This document shows, piece after piece, positions 46,434 to 55,418 of a DNA stretch of 64,000 nt. The position numbers and the translations under genes are program-made. Position 1 is the stretch's first letter. Each line of letters starts with the position of its first letter. The notes beneath the pieces are model-generated. The model had not been told where the DNA came from and ran no database searches. It saw only the letters and a program-made list of their open reading frames with translations. Origin of the DNA: an uncultured Flavobacteriaceae bacterium (lineage in GTDB: Bacteria > Bacteroidota > Bacteroidia > Flavobacteriales > Flavobacteriaceae); contig CANNCA010000004.1 of assembly GCA_947503005.1 (NCBI GenBank), positions 62,001 through 126,000 of the forward strand. Direction: 5' to 3'.

Positions 46434-47969
46434 ATGAACAATTTTCTTTTTGTAGCGGCTGAGAACGACGCTATCGCCAATTGTAAAGCTGGTGGAATGG
46501 GAGATGTAGTACGCGACGTTCCCCGACAGATTTCTGAACGTGGAGATAAAGTTCATGTTGTTGTACCATCCTATTCTAGATTGCATCAAAAAGGCACGTT
46601 CAGGACCAAATTGAATTTTCAACTACGAGGCATAACTTATACTGCTGAACTCTTTGAAGTCATACCAAAAAAAGAGTTCAAGAATATTCATCACTATGTT
46701 ATACACCATCCTGAAATCGAGGCTGGTGGTATAGCCCATATTTACCATGATGATCCCACAGAGCCATTTTTTACCGACTTTGTAAAGTATGCGATTTTTT
46801 GCACGGCGGTTGCCGAAGCAATAAAACGTAAGGCATTTGGAAATCTTGATGTAGTACATATGCATGATTGGCATTCTAGCTTGTTACTTTTTCTCAAAAC
46901 CTATGATGCTGGTTACGTAGGGTTGAAAAAGTTGCGCTATGTATATAGTATTCATAATCTGGCTATTCAAGGTATACGTCCGTTTTATGATAACTACGCT
47001 TCAATGCATAACTGGTTTCCAGAGGTAGAATTGAACCATAAAAATTTAATGGACTATAGGTACCAAGATTGTATCAATTTGATGGCCGTCGGAATCCGTT
47101 TGGCCGATTCGGTACACACGGTTTCTCCTTCATATAAGGAGGATGTATTACTGCCGAGTAGACCGCCAGAATTTATTGGTGGAGAAAGTCTAGAAAAAGA
47201 TTTGCAAAAAGCAGACAACGAAGGTAGGCTGTTTGGTATTCTTAATGGCTCGAACTACAAAAATATTAGAGCTGCCGAAAAAGGATTCATCTACCGAAAC
47301 ACGGTCAAGGCACTTTTTAAATGGTTACAGGAAGAATCAAAAAAATACAAAGCCGATTTCTTGGCTCATACTGGGGAAAAAGTAATGGATTTTGTTAGTG
47401 ATAGACCCGAGTTCATCGTATCGAGTGTCGCCCGGTTGACCGAACAGAAGTTTTATTTTTTCAAACGATCGCCGGAGGCGTTTGTAAAAATCCTCAAAAA
47501 ACTAGAAAAAGTAAATGGAATTTTCATGCTTTTAGGTACAGGTGCGCCGGAATACGAAGAAGTATTTCGTGAGTTGAGTTATAAACACAAAAATTTTGTC
47601 TTCACCAACGGTCAATCTGAAGACCTAATCGATTCCATATACCTGGAATCCAATCTATATTTTATGCCCAGCTTGTTCGAGCCATGCGGAATCAGCCAAA
47701 TGTTAGCTATGCGCAATGGTAACCCTTGTTTGGTACACCATACCGGAGGGTTGAAAGATACGGTTAAACACCTTAAGACCGGGTTTAGTTTCGACGGAAA
47801 AACTTATGATGAAAAAATTGCAAATATGCTTTCTACATTTGATTTAGCATTAGATATTTTTCAAAATGATAAGCCCCAATGGAAAAAAATATCCGCTAAC
47901 GCAAAAAAGATGCGATTTACTTGGGAAAAATCAGTTGATGAGTACTACAAAAAATTGTACTTGCTATAA
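46434..47969 (+). CDS. glgA: Glycogen/starch synthase-like glycosyltransferase (GT5)
   Basis: A 511-residue GT-B enzyme. The N-terminal GT5 domain starts FLFVAAENDAIANCKAGGMGDVV, where KAGGMGDV corresponds to the ADP-glucose-binding KTGGLGDV; MHDWHSSLLLFL and YSIHNLAIQGI are also typical. The C-terminal GT1-type domain has SSVARLTEQK and the catalytic-site segment SLFEPCGISQMLAMRNGNPC followed by HHTGGLKDTV. Between the two, around residues 280-320, an unusual basic helical stretch replaces the common short linker. No glgB, glgC or glgP gene is nearby. Role in glycogen or other glucan synthesis is inferred; symbol by family. Confidence 0.8.
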   Translation: MNNFLFVAAENDAIANCKAGGMGDVVRDVPRQISERGDKVHVVVPSYSRLHQKGTFRTKLNFQLRGITYTAELFEVIPKKEFKNIHHYVIHHPEIEAGGIAHIYHDDPTEPFFTDFVKYAIFCTAVAEAIKRKAFGNLDVVHMHDWHSSLLLFLKTYDAGYVGLKKLRYVYSIHNLAIQGIRPFYDNYASMHNWFPEVELNHKNLMDYRYQDCINLMAVGIRLADSVHTVSPSYKEDVLLPSRPPEFIGGESLEKDLQKADNEGRLFGILNGSNYKNIRAAEKGFIYRNTVKALFKWLQEESKKYKADFLAHTGEKVMDFVSDRPEFIVSSVARLTEQKFYFFKRSPEAFVKILKKLEKVNGIFMLLGTGAPEYEEVFRELSYKHKNFVFTNGQSEDLIDSIYLESNLYFMPSLFEPCGISQMLAMRNGNPCLVHHTGGLKDTVKHLKTGFSFDGKTYDEKIANMLSTFDLALDIFQNDKPQWKKISANAKKMRFTWEKSVDEYYKKLYLL

Positions 47970-48034
47970 ACTGCGAATGCATTGGTAAGAGCCTTCAAAC
48001 GGCTGTTAAGAATAAATTAAAGCCAATTCCAAGA

Positions 48035-48065
48035 TTGTTAAAATGGGTTCTTTTGCGTAAATTCG
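48035..48065 (+). promoter_or_regulatory. Candidate promoter for gltA
   Basis: TTG (48035-48037), 20 bases, TAAATTCG (48058-48065; one mismatch in the -7 box). It lies 31 bases before the ATG at 48097. Confidence 0.4.
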
Positions 48066-48096
48066 CTTTCCGTTAAAATATACTTAAATAAAGCTT

Positions 48097-49383
48097 ATGT
48101 CAGAAAAAGCCACGCTAGAATACAATGGTCGAAAATATGATTTTCCTGTTATCACAGGTTCGGAAAATGAAAAGGCCGTAGATATCAAAACGCTACGTTC
48201 AGCGACAGGAGGTTTGACCACTATTGATCCAGGATATAAGAATACAGGTTCTTGTGAAAGTGCAATTACCTTTTTAGATGGAGAAAAAGGTATTTTGAGA
48301 TACCGAGGGTATTCGATTGAGGAACTTGCCGAGAAAGCTGACTTTTTAGAAGTTGCCTATTTATTAATATTCGGCGAGTTGCCTAATAAGGAACAACTGA
48401 CAGCTTTTCATTTAGATATCAAAAACGAATCTCATGTTGATGAAGAGATGAAAAAGATTTTGGATGCTTTTCCCAAATCGGCTCATCCGATGGGAGTGCT
48501 TTCCTCTTTGACTAGTGCATTGATTGCTTTTAACCCTATTTCCGTGAACGTCACCTCGGCGGATGAAATGTACGGGGCGATAGTTCGAATTTTAGCGAAG
48601 TTTCCCGTTTTGGTTGCATGGACAATGCGAAAGCAAAAAGGGTTGCCTTTGGATTACGGTGATGATGAATTAGGTTATGTAGAGAACATTCATAAAATGA
48701 TGTTCAAAAAGCCAACAAAAGAATATGTAAAGAACAAAATAGTAATCGAAGCCCTGGACAAACTTTTGATTCTTCATGCGGATCATGAACAAAATTGTTC
48801 CACTTCAACGGTGCGAATCGTTGGATCATCGCATGCAGGTTTGTTTGCGTCTTTATCAGCAGGAATTTCAGCACTTTGGGGACCACTTCACGGTGGGGCA
48901 AATCAAGCCGTTCTTGAAATGTTGGAGGCAATAGTTGCTGACGGTGGTGATACCAAGAAGTATATGGCCAAAGCAAAAGATAAAAATGATCCTTTTAGAT
49001 TGATGGGCTTTGGACACCGAGTTTACAAAAACTTCGATCCCAGAGCAAAAATCATTAAAAAGGCAGCAGACGAAATTTTAGGCGATTTAGGTATTGAAGA
49101 TCCGATACTAGATGTTGCAAAAGGCCTCGAAAAAGAAGCGTTGGAAGATCAATATTTCGTAGATAGAAAGCTTTATCCGAACGTCGATTTCTATTCGGGC
49201 GTAATTTACAGGGCGTTGGGTATACCAACCGAAATGTTTACCGTAATGTTCGCACTAGGTAGGTTGCCTGGCTGGATTGCGCAATGGCGTGAGATGAGAT
49301 TGAACAACGAACCTATTGGTAGACCACGACAGGTTTACGTTGGTGCGAATCATCGGCCGTTTGTCGATGTTGCCTTGAGGTAG
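48097..49383 (+). CDS. gltA: Citrate synthase
   Basis: A 428-residue hexameric-type citrate synthase that condenses acetyl-CoA and oxaloacetate as the TCA-cycle entry. Family segments are TTIDPGYKNTGSCESAITFL, GILRYRGYSIEELAEKADF, LHADHEQNCSTSTVR, the active-site His regions GPLHGGANQAVLEML and MGFGHRVYKNFDPRA, and the catalytic Asp in NVDFYSGVIYRALGIP. It is a single-gene unit with a strong terminator beyond the stop. Confidence 0.97.
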   Translation: MSEKATLEYNGRKYDFPVITGSENEKAVDIKTLRSATGGLTTIDPGYKNTGSCESAITFLDGEKGILRYRGYSIEELAEKADFLEVAYLLIFGELPNKEQLTAFHLDIKNESHVDEEMKKILDAFPKSAHPMGVLSSLTSALIAFNPISVNVTSADEMYGAIVRILAKFPVLVAWTMRKQKGLPLDYGDDELGYVENIHKMMFKKPTKEYVKNKIVIEALDKLLILHADHEQNCSTSTVRIVGSSHAGLFASLSAGISALWGPLHGGANQAVLEMLEAIVADGGDTKKYMAKAKDKNDPFRLMGFGHRVYKNFDPRAKIIKKAADEILGDLGIEDPILDVAKGLEKEALEDQYFVDRKLYPNVDFYSGVIYRALGIPTEMFTVMFALGRLPGWIAQWREMRLNNEPIGRPRQVYVGANHRPFVDVALR

Positions 49384-49406
49384 ATTGCTACCCTATAAAA
49401 AACAAT

Positions 49407-49440
49407 AAAGCTCTTTTATTTTTTTAAAAGGGCTTTTTTT
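49407..49440 (+). terminator. Terminator after gltA
   Basis: AAAGCTCTTTTA pairs with TAAAAGGGCTTT (one T-G pair) around a run of T, followed by further T to 49440. Confidence 0.75.
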
Positions 49441-49476
49441 ATGTAAAATTTGAATATTAAATCTAGATGAACTAAC

Positions 49477-50388
49477 ATGTTGTATTTAAACGTGAACGAT
49501 GAGATTTCTCCGTTAAAGGCCGTAGTTCTCGGTACTGCGGAAAGTTGTGGACCAACTCCAAAACCGGAGGAAGCCTATGATCCCAAATCGTTGGAACATA
49601 TTCTAGCAGGTACCTATCCGAAAGAAGAAGATATGATAATGGAGATGGAGGCGTTTGCAGCAGTTTTTAAGAAATATGATGTCAAAGTATTTCGACCGGA
49701 GGTTTTGGAGAATTGTAATCAAATTTTCTCAAGGGATATCGCTTTTACTATCGGAAAAAAATTAATACTTGCCAATATATTGCCTGATCGCGAAAAGGAA
49801 ATCGATGCAATCTTACATGTGTTGGATAGAATTCCCGAAGAAGATGTCATCCGACCACCGGAAGAAGTACATGTAGAAGGCGGAGATGTGATGCCTTGGA
49901 ACGACTATATTTTTATAGGTACCTATACCGCACCCGATTATTCAGATTGGATTACGGCCCGGACCAACAAAGAAGCTGTTGATTTTATAGCGAAACTATT
50001 TCCTGATAAGATCATCAAGTCTTTTGAGCTGCGAAAATCGACGAATGCTAGAGAGAATGCTTTGCATCTCGATTGCTGTTTTCAACCATTGGGTAAAGGA
50101 AAGGCGATTTTACATAAGAACGGATTCCTTGTAGAAGAAGAATATCAATGGTTGGTCGATTACTTTGGCAAAGAAAACATCTTTGAAATTACCGCTGATG
50201 AAATGTACCTAATGTTCAGCAATGTTTTTTCCATTTCCCCAGAAGTGGTCGTTTCTGAACGTAATTTTACCAGGCTGAATAATTGGTTGAGAGAACAAGG
50301 TTTTACAGTAGAGGAAATTCCGTATGCTGAAATATCTAAACAAGAAGGATTACTGAGATGCAGTACTTTACCTTTGATTCGTGATTAG
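49477..50388 (+). CDS. Arginine deiminase/DDAH-like guanidino-modifying enzyme
   Basis: A 303-residue protein of the guanidino-group-modifying superfamily. Signs: SPLKAVVLGTAESCG at the start, FSRDIAFTIGKKLILANIL (Asp), VHVEGGDVMPWNDYIFIGT (Glu-Gly-Gly-Asp substrate site), ENALHLDCCFQPLGKGKAIL (catalytic His) and near the C-terminus GLLRCSTLPL with the nucleophilic Cys. Members hydrolyse arginine or methylarginines or transfer amidino groups; the substrate here is unclear, with dimethylarginine hydrolase the usual family name. CtlX of the same superfamily lies 500 bases away. Its stop overlaps that of the convergent ACT gene by 4 bases. Confidence 0.85.
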   Translation: MLYLNVNDEISPLKAVVLGTAESCGPTPKPEEAYDPKSLEHILAGTYPKEEDMIMEMEAFAAVFKKYDVKVFRPEVLENCNQIFSRDIAFTIGKKLILANILPDREKEIDAILHVLDRIPEEDVIRPPEEVHVEGGDVMPWNDYIFIGTYTAPDYSDWITARTNKEAVDFIAKLFPDKIIKSFELRKSTNARENALHLDCCFQPLGKGKAILHKNGFLVEEEYQWLVDYFGKENIFEITADEMYLMFSNVFSISPEVVVSERNFTRLNNWLREQGFTVEEIPYAEISKQEGLLRCSTLPLIRD

Positions 50389-50792
50389 TAGGCCTTGAAG
50401 TTTTTAGACAGTTTATCTAGCACTTGCATCGCTTTTTCACCATCGTTTGTAGCAACGAATATATGGTCATGAGAATAGGCAGCAACAATATTACAGCTTA
50501 TGGAGTTTTTGGCAAGTGCGTTGGAAACCGCTGCGGTGAGTCCAATGGCCTCTAAGGAAGAATGAATGTCTAGCGTAATCCATGAGCTAACAAAATCATA
50601 GTTTAGCTCCAGTTTATCGGCAATTTGTTTTTCAAGTATTAGAGTAGTGCCTTCTTTCTCTTGAAAAAGTCCAATCAGATGTTCAGTGGGAACATTAACA
50701 AAAGGCGGTTTTAATACGAAAACATAGTCTCCCTTATTCAATCGAGGTTGCATATCCTGAATAAGTTCCTTTAATCTTGTTTCTCCGGTCAT
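50385..50792 (-). CDS. ACT domain-containing protein
   Basis: A 135-residue small protein with two ACT-like halves: first DYVFVLKPPFVNVPTEHLIGL (about 22-42), then YDFVSSWITLDIHSSLEAIGLTAAVSNALAKNSISCNIVAAYSHDHIFV, in which the SSLEAIGLTAAVSNAL helix is the usual ACT ligand-binding feature. Related stand-alone proteins are thought to bind amino acids and regulate metabolism; no direct function is known. It sits in reverse orientation between two guanidino-modifying enzymes, so a link to arginine or citrulline sensing is possible but inferred. The start at 50792 diverges from ctlX by about 105 bases. Confidence 0.85.
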   Translation of the reverse strand: MTGETRLKELIQDMQPRLNKGDYVFVLKPPFVNVPTEHLIGLFQEKEGTTLILEKQIADKLELNYDFVSSWITLDIHSSLEAIGLTAAVSNALAKNSISCNIVAAYSHDHIFVATNDGEKAMQVLDKLSKNFKAY

Positions 50793-50897
50793 AAAATGCG
50801 TGTTATAGTATATTTGAAGCTACAAAATCTTTTTTTTAATACTTGATGAATGATGTTTAAAAGATTTAATTTTAATCCCTAAAGCCAGTCTATAAAA

Positions 50898-51833
50898 ATG
50901 CAGATTACCAATACTATTTTAATGATTCGACCCGTGGCTTTTCGCAAGAACGAAGAGACAGCGGTCAATAATTATTTTCAAGCGGACCTTGATATCAAGA
51001 ATACGGAAATCAACAGAAAAGCACAGCAAGAATTTGATGACTTTGTTGATGTCCTGCGTTTAAAAGGCGTAAATGTCATCGTTGTAGATGATAAAAAGGA
51101 GACTGACACACCTGACTCCATATTTCCGAATAATTGGGTTTCTTTTCATGTAAATGCCACCGCGGTGGTATATCCCATGTTTGCCGAAAACAGAAGAAGG
51201 GAAAGGCGTGAGGATATTTTTGATATTCTTGAAGAAAACGGTTTTGAAATCAAAGATGTCATCGATTACACCGCCGCAGAAGAAGAAGGTATATTTTTAG
51301 AGGGTACCGGCAGCATTCTAAAAGATCGCGTTAATCAAAAAGCGTATTGCGCGCTTTCGGAGCGTGCCCATGAAGAACTCTTCATTGAATTTTGTGAAGA
51401 TTTTGATGTTTTTCCTGTAGTGTTCACTGCTAATCAAACGGTGGATGGCGAGCGAAAGCCAATCTACCACACCAACGTCATGATGGCCATGGCCGAAACG
51501 TTTGCCGTGATTTGTTTGGATACCATTGACGATAAAACGGAACGAAAAGGTGTTATTAGCCATTTAAAAAACGATGGTAAGGAGATTATTACCATTACAG
51601 AAGCCCAAATGCATTGCTTTGCCGGAAACATGTTGCAGGTGATCGGTGCTGATGATAAACGCTACATGGTCATGAGTTCTGCGGCGTACTCCAGTCTTCG
51701 TGATGACCAAGTCAAGGCCATAACAAGGCATTGTGAAATTTTACATAGCCCGCTTGATACAATAGAAACCTGTGGGGGTGGTAGTGCAAGGTGTATGATG
51801 GCCGAGGTGTTTCTGCCAAAACGAGAAAAATGA
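50898..51833 (+). CDS. ctlX: Citrulline utilization hydrolase CtlX-type
   Basis: A 311-residue amidinotransferase-superfamily protein. It opens ITNTILMIRPVAFRKNEETA and has PDSIFPNNWVSFH (substrate-binding Asn/Asp), FLEGTGSILKD (Glu), HTNVMMAMAETFAVICLD (catalytic His) and CGGGSARCMMAEVF with the nucleophilic Cys. The family is named for a Francisella protein that hydrolyses citrulline to ornithine; other members are uncharacterised, so the substrate is inferred. It is 3 bases upstream of the glycerate kinase gene, with which it must be cotranscribed, and diverges from the ACT-domain gene. Confidence 0.88.
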   Translation: MQITNTILMIRPVAFRKNEETAVNNYFQADLDIKNTEINRKAQQEFDDFVDVLRLKGVNVIVVDDKKETDTPDSIFPNNWVSFHVNATAVVYPMFAENRRRERREDIFDILEENGFEIKDVIDYTAAEEEGIFLEGTGSILKDRVNQKAYCALSERAHEELFIEFCEDFDVFPVVFTANQTVDGERKPIYHTNVMMAMAETFAVICLDTIDDKTERKGVISHLKNDGKEIITITEAQMHCFAGNMLQVIGADDKRYMVMSSAAYSSLRDDQVKAITRHCEILHSPLDTIETCGGGSARCMMAEVFLPKREK

Positions 51834-51836
51834 CCA

Positions 51837-52961
51837 ATGAAATTCGTAATCGCTCCAGACAAATTTAAAGGTTCCCTAACCGGATTTGAATATTGTAATG
51901 CTGTAGAAGAGGGGATACGAATGGTTTTTCCGGATGCGGAAGTCCTTAAAATACCCTTGGCAGATGGTGGTGATGGAACAATCGACGTGGTCAAGCACTA
52001 TATCGGAGGAGAAAGATTCTCCCTAACTGCAAATGATCCGTTGTTTAGACCTTTGAAAACGGCCTATATCTTTTCGAAAACCAAGGCCATCGCATTCTTA
52101 GAAATGGCCGAGATATCTGGACTCAAAATACTCACCCAACAAGAGCGCAATTGTATGCATACGACCTCCCTAGGGTTTGGTGAGTTAATTGTCGATGCCA
52201 TTGATAGAGGGGCCAAAGAACTAATTCTAGGTATCGGAGGAAGCGCAACCAATGATGGTGGCATGGGAATGGCCCAAGCCATAGGATTCCGTTTTTTAGA
52301 TGTTGCCGGAAAGGAATTAAAACCTGTAGGAAGTAATCTCACGAAATTAAATACAATCGATACCACAAACGTACTCCCGAAACTGAAAGAGGTCGAAGTA
52401 AAAGTGGCTTGTGATGTATCGAATCCACTTTATGGACCAAACGGTTCCGCCTATATTTATGGAATTCAAAAAGGGGCTTCGCCCTCAGAAATCGAGCAAT
52501 TGGATAAGGGACTTGAAAATTATGCCAAGGTTGTCAAAGAAACATTTGGTGTAGACGTTCAAAATATAAAGGGAGCAGGTGCCGCAGGTGGAATGGGTGC
52601 CGGCTGTTCTGTTTTTCTCAATGCGGAGTTAGTATCAGGTATCGATTTAATTAAAGAGATCGCGGATTTCGACGCTTCTTTAGAAAATGTGGATTGGATT
52701 GTTACAGGTGAGGGACAATTAGACTCACAAACCCTCTCAGGAAAAACCATTTCTGGAGTATTGACATCGGCGAAAAAGAAAAATATTCCGGTAGCGGCAT
52801 TGTGTGGTTCGGTTACCGTAACCAAAGAGGAGCTATTAGATTTCAATTTGGGCTATGTGGCTTCCGTAAGTGAAAATTCTAAAAACCTGACCGAAGCGAT
52901 GGCCAATGCTTATCCAAATTTAGTTGCGGCTGCAAGACAATTTGCAATGTCCTTGGTTTAA
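51837..52961 (+). CDS. Glycerate kinase
   Basis: A 374-residue enzyme of the GarK/GlxK family, which phosphorylates D-glycerate at the 2-position. It starts MKFVIAPDKFKGSLTGFEYC and contains the family-defining ADGGDGTIDVV, GFGELIVDAIDRGAKELILGIGGSATNDGGMGM, ACDVSNPLYGPNGSA, GAGAAGGMGAGCSVF and WIVTGEGQLDSQTLSGKT. It lies 3 bases after ctlX and is followed by a 141-base gap towards a convergent gene. The metabolic link to citrulline hydrolysis is not obvious. Confidence 0.95.
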   Translation: MKFVIAPDKFKGSLTGFEYCNAVEEGIRMVFPDAEVLKIPLADGGDGTIDVVKHYIGGERFSLTANDPLFRPLKTAYIFSKTKAIAFLEMAEISGLKILTQQERNCMHTTSLGFGELIVDAIDRGAKELILGIGGSATNDGGMGMAQAIGFRFLDVAGKELKPVGSNLTKLNTIDTTNVLPKLKEVEVKVACDVSNPLYGPNGSAYIYGIQKGASPSEIEQLDKGLENYAKVVKETFGVDVQNIKGAGAAGGMGAGCSVFLNAELVSGIDLIKEIADFDASLENVDWIVTGEGQLDSQTLSGKTISGVLTSAKKKNIPVAALCGSVTVTKEELLDFNLGYVASVSENSKNLTEAMANAYPNLVAAARQFAMSLV

Positions 52962-53102
52962 AAAATAGTAAGACTTTAGACAATTACATAAACTTCTAAG
53001 TACAGTAACTGTCACCAAAACTTAGAGTTAATTTAAATTCAAAAACAGAAAATATTCCCGGAATTAAATCAATTGCGATATATCTCGAAAAGCCTATGAA
53101 AT

Positions 53103-54533
53103 CTAATTTGGAGTATTGGCTATTCCCCGAATCATTCCGCCGAAAATAAAATAATGAAAAGGTACGATGCTGTACCAATACAACCTGCCCCGTAATCCAC
53201 GAGGTCTAAAGGTGGCTGTTTGACGGAAAACGTTATTTTCATCAATTTTGAATTCCAACCACGCTTCTCCAGGTAGTTTCATTTCAGCAAATAGTAATAA
53301 CCGTTTTCCTTCCTTATCCGCCAAAAGCACCCTCCAAAAATCAAGAGAGTCACCTGGGTATATTTTATCGGGGTGTGTTCTTCCACGACGAAGTCCTACA
53401 CCTCCCGAGAGTTTGTCTAAAAAGCCCCTGATTTTCCAGAGCCAATTGCCATAATACCAGCCCCTGTCTCCACCAATCTTCCAGATATTCTCTAAAACAG
53501 CAGAAGGGTTGTCTATCTTCATTTTTTGCTCATCTTTCAAAACGCCGTACTTGGGTACTTGAATGTATTTTTCCAAGTTTTTTGTAAAACGACCACTGAC
53601 CATGCTGTCTTTCCAACTACTGACCACGAGATTTTGTTCTATTTTATTGAAGGCCATATCGATAGCTTCGCCGTAGGTGTGGGTTTTCATATTCAGAAGC
53701 TGCTCGAGGCGATTGTCTTTGGCAACAACTTCTACTTTCATACTATCCACTAGATTCAAAGCTAGTTTATACGATGTCGATGTCACAAAATACAACCAAT
53801 AGCTAGAGATTTTTGGTGTCATTATGGGTACGGTCACAATCCAGTTTTTGAATCCTCTGGCTTTGGCATACTGCTGTAACATTTGTTTGTAGGTCAGTAC
53901 ATCGGGGCCGGCAATATCAAAAGAATCATCATAGGTTTTTTCATTCCCAAGCACCCCTGTCAGAAAGAAAATAACGTCACGGATAGCAATGGGCTGCGTT
54001 TTGGTCAAGACCCATTTTGGGGTAATCATGAAGGGAAGTTTTTCACATAGGTCTCTAATGATTTCAAAGGAAGAACTTCCGGAGCCCACAATAATACCAG
54101 CTCGTAGCACTGTTAGTGCAAACGGCCCCTCATATAGTATGTTTTCCACATTTTTTCGAGACTTCAAGTGTTTTGATAAGTTTTCCTCGTTGACAATTCC
54201 ACTGAGGTAAATCACTTGTTTAACATTGGTACGTGACATGTAGGCATTGAAATTCTTCGCCGTCTTTGCCTCCTGCTCGTCGAAATCACTTGTAGATGAG
54301 CTCATGGAATGAATCAAGAAATAAGCGGCATCAATAGCTGTGGGTAGCTTGTCGAGGTCTAAATCCTTTAGAAAATCAATTTCTATGATTTCAATTTTGG
54401 ATTTTATATCCTTATCAACTGATAAGCGCTCGGCATCACGAACGGCACAGATAACATCATGACCGGATTCCAATAGTTGGGGCAGCAATCGCATACCAAT
54501 ATACCCGTTCGCACCAGTTAGTAGAATCTTCAT
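53103..54533 (-). CDS. NAD(P)-binding SDR with C-terminal DUF2867
   Basis: A 476-residue two-domain protein. Residues about 1-290 form an extended SDR-like Rossmann domain: LLTGANGYIGMRLLPQLLES, DAAYFLIHSMSSS and VIYLSGIVNEENLSKHLKSR, with TVLRAGIIVGSGSSSFEII as the substrate-side loop. The C-terminal DUF2867 (about 320-470) has the end WYSIVPFHYFIFGGMIRGIA and is probably a membrane-associated or lipid-binding unit. Such proteins are common in Flavobacteriia, with no tested function. Its start overlaps the stop of the 141-residue gene by 4 bases (ATGA), so they are coupled, with VOC upstream: an operon of three. Confidence 0.88.
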   Translation of the reverse strand: MKILLTGANGYIGMRLLPQLLESGHDVICAVRDAERLSVDKDIKSKIEIIEIDFLKDLDLDKLPTAIDAAYFLIHSMSSSTSDFDEQEAKTAKNFNAYMSRTNVKQVIYLSGIVNEENLSKHLKSRKNVENILYEGPFALTVLRAGIIVGSGSSSFEIIRDLCEKLPFMITPKWVLTKTQPIAIRDVIFFLTGVLGNEKTYDDSFDIAGPDVLTYKQMLQQYAKARGFKNWIVTVPIMTPKISSYWLYFVTSTSYKLALNLVDSMKVEVVAKDNRLEQLLNMKTHTYGEAIDMAFNKIEQNLVVSSWKDSMVSGRFTKNLEKYIQVPKYGVLKDEQKMKIDNPSAVLENIWKIGGDRGWYYGNWLWKIRGFLDKLSGGVGLRRGRTHPDKIYPGDSLDFWRVLLADKEGKRLLLFAEMKLPGEAWLEFKIDENNVFRQTATFRPRGLRGRLYWYSIVPFHYFIFGGMIRGIANTPN

Positions 54534-54955
54534 AAATCTTCTATCGAAGTTGGAGCGTTATCAGCTTTGTAATCCAGCATTTTTCTAAAATATTTTTGAA
54601 CTGCTTTGGTATCTGCTTCAACTTTGATGAAATGGTTGTCCCGAAAAATACTGTAGACGGCCAAATCACCTTTGTAAACAGTAAGTTTGTAGTATGGGAT
54701 GACCAGGGCAAAGGTCTCTAGTAGTGAACGAAACCGAACGATAATGCCCTTGGGCCGCATTTCTACATTACAAGTGTCTCTATTGTTGTCCAAAATCAAA
54801 AGATTGTGGATTTCGATACTCGCTGATTTTATGATCAATTTTGGCGAACCTATTCCACCCATGGCCCAGCGCTGTTTTAGTGTAAAAGGTTTACCGACTT
54901 CTTCATCGACCTTTCTGGTGATTTCTTTGTTATTGTAGGATACGTTTACGAGCAT
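54530..54955 (-). CDS. Hypothetical protein in VOC-SDR operon
   Basis: A 141-residue cytoplasmic protein without signal or membrane helix. It begins MLVNVSYNNKEITRKVDEEV, has a basic central part with VEMRPKGIIVRFRSLLETFALVIPYYKL, and ends with a helix around ADTKAVQKYFRKMLDY. The predicted mix of beta strands suggests a small barrel or PH-like fold, since YYKLTVYKGDLAVYSIFRDN recalls such folds, but no family name can be given. It overlaps the SDR gene by 4 bases and lies 2 bases after the VOC gene, so it is translated from the same mRNA. Confidence 0.75.
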   Translation of the reverse strand: MLVNVSYNNKEITRKVDEEVGKPFTLKQRWAMGGIGSPKLIIKSASIEIHNLLILDNNRDTCNVEMRPKGIIVRFRSLLETFALVIPYYKLTVYKGDLAVYSIFRDNHFIKVEADTKAVQKYFRKMLDYKADNAPTSIEDL

Positions 54956-54957
54956 AG

Positions 54958-55311
54958 TTATATAAATTCTCCAAATTTTATCATGTTACCATCTTCATCC
55001 AGAATCGCAAATTCGCGCATGCCCCAAGGCTGGGATTTCAAAGGTCCGTTAGGGTGTTCTACTTCCGCTTGTTGCATTTCTTTATAAAGGTTTTCAACAT
55101 CGGTTACCTGCACGTAACAGCTAGTATTCTCAGGGTGGATTTTATTATTGCATTTCCAAAAGTGGATTTCGATGTCATCCCGCCCTATAACGGCATAGTT
55201 TTCATCTTTCCATCCGAGCTTGTCAAAACCAAGCTTCTCTTGGTAGAAATGAACGGTCTTATCGATATTTAAAGAGGCCAAGACGGGAATGGCCCGACTG
55301 AGATATTGCAT
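54958..55311 (-). CDS. VOC family protein (glyoxalase/bleomycin-resistance fold)
   Basis: A 117-residue single vicinal-oxygen-chelate unit pair: AIPVLASLNIDKTVHFYQEK LGF in the first beta-alpha-beta-beta-beta module and CYVQVTDVENLYKEMQQAEV with MREFAILDEDGNMIKFGE in the second. The IEIHFWKC segment supplies one putative metal or ligand His and Glu near the C-terminus the other. Small members include antibiotic-binding proteins and isomerases, so no reaction can be assigned. It is first in the three-gene minus-strand operon and diverges from argS. Confidence 0.87.
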   Translation of the reverse strand: MQYLSRAIPVLASLNIDKTVHFYQEKLGFDKLGWKDENYAVIGRDDIEIHFWKCNNKIHPENTSCYVQVTDVENLYKEMQQAEVEHPNGPLKSQPWGMREFAILDEDGNMIKFGEFI

Positions 55312-55388
55312 AGCGTTCTTTTTCTATAAAGTTACTTAAAAACAAAGGGATTACCGAAGGTCTTTCCGATTAAAGCCCAAAAATTGAT

Positions 55389-55396
55389 TAGTTTTG
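55389..55396 (+). promoter_or_regulatory. -7 element of argS
   Basis: TAGTTTTG matches TAnnTTTG and lies 22 bases before the argS ATG at 55419. The -33 region is weak (TTTC at 55363-55366). Confidence 0.4.
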
Positions 55397-55418
55397 CAAC
55401 TTGAAATAAATTCAGATT

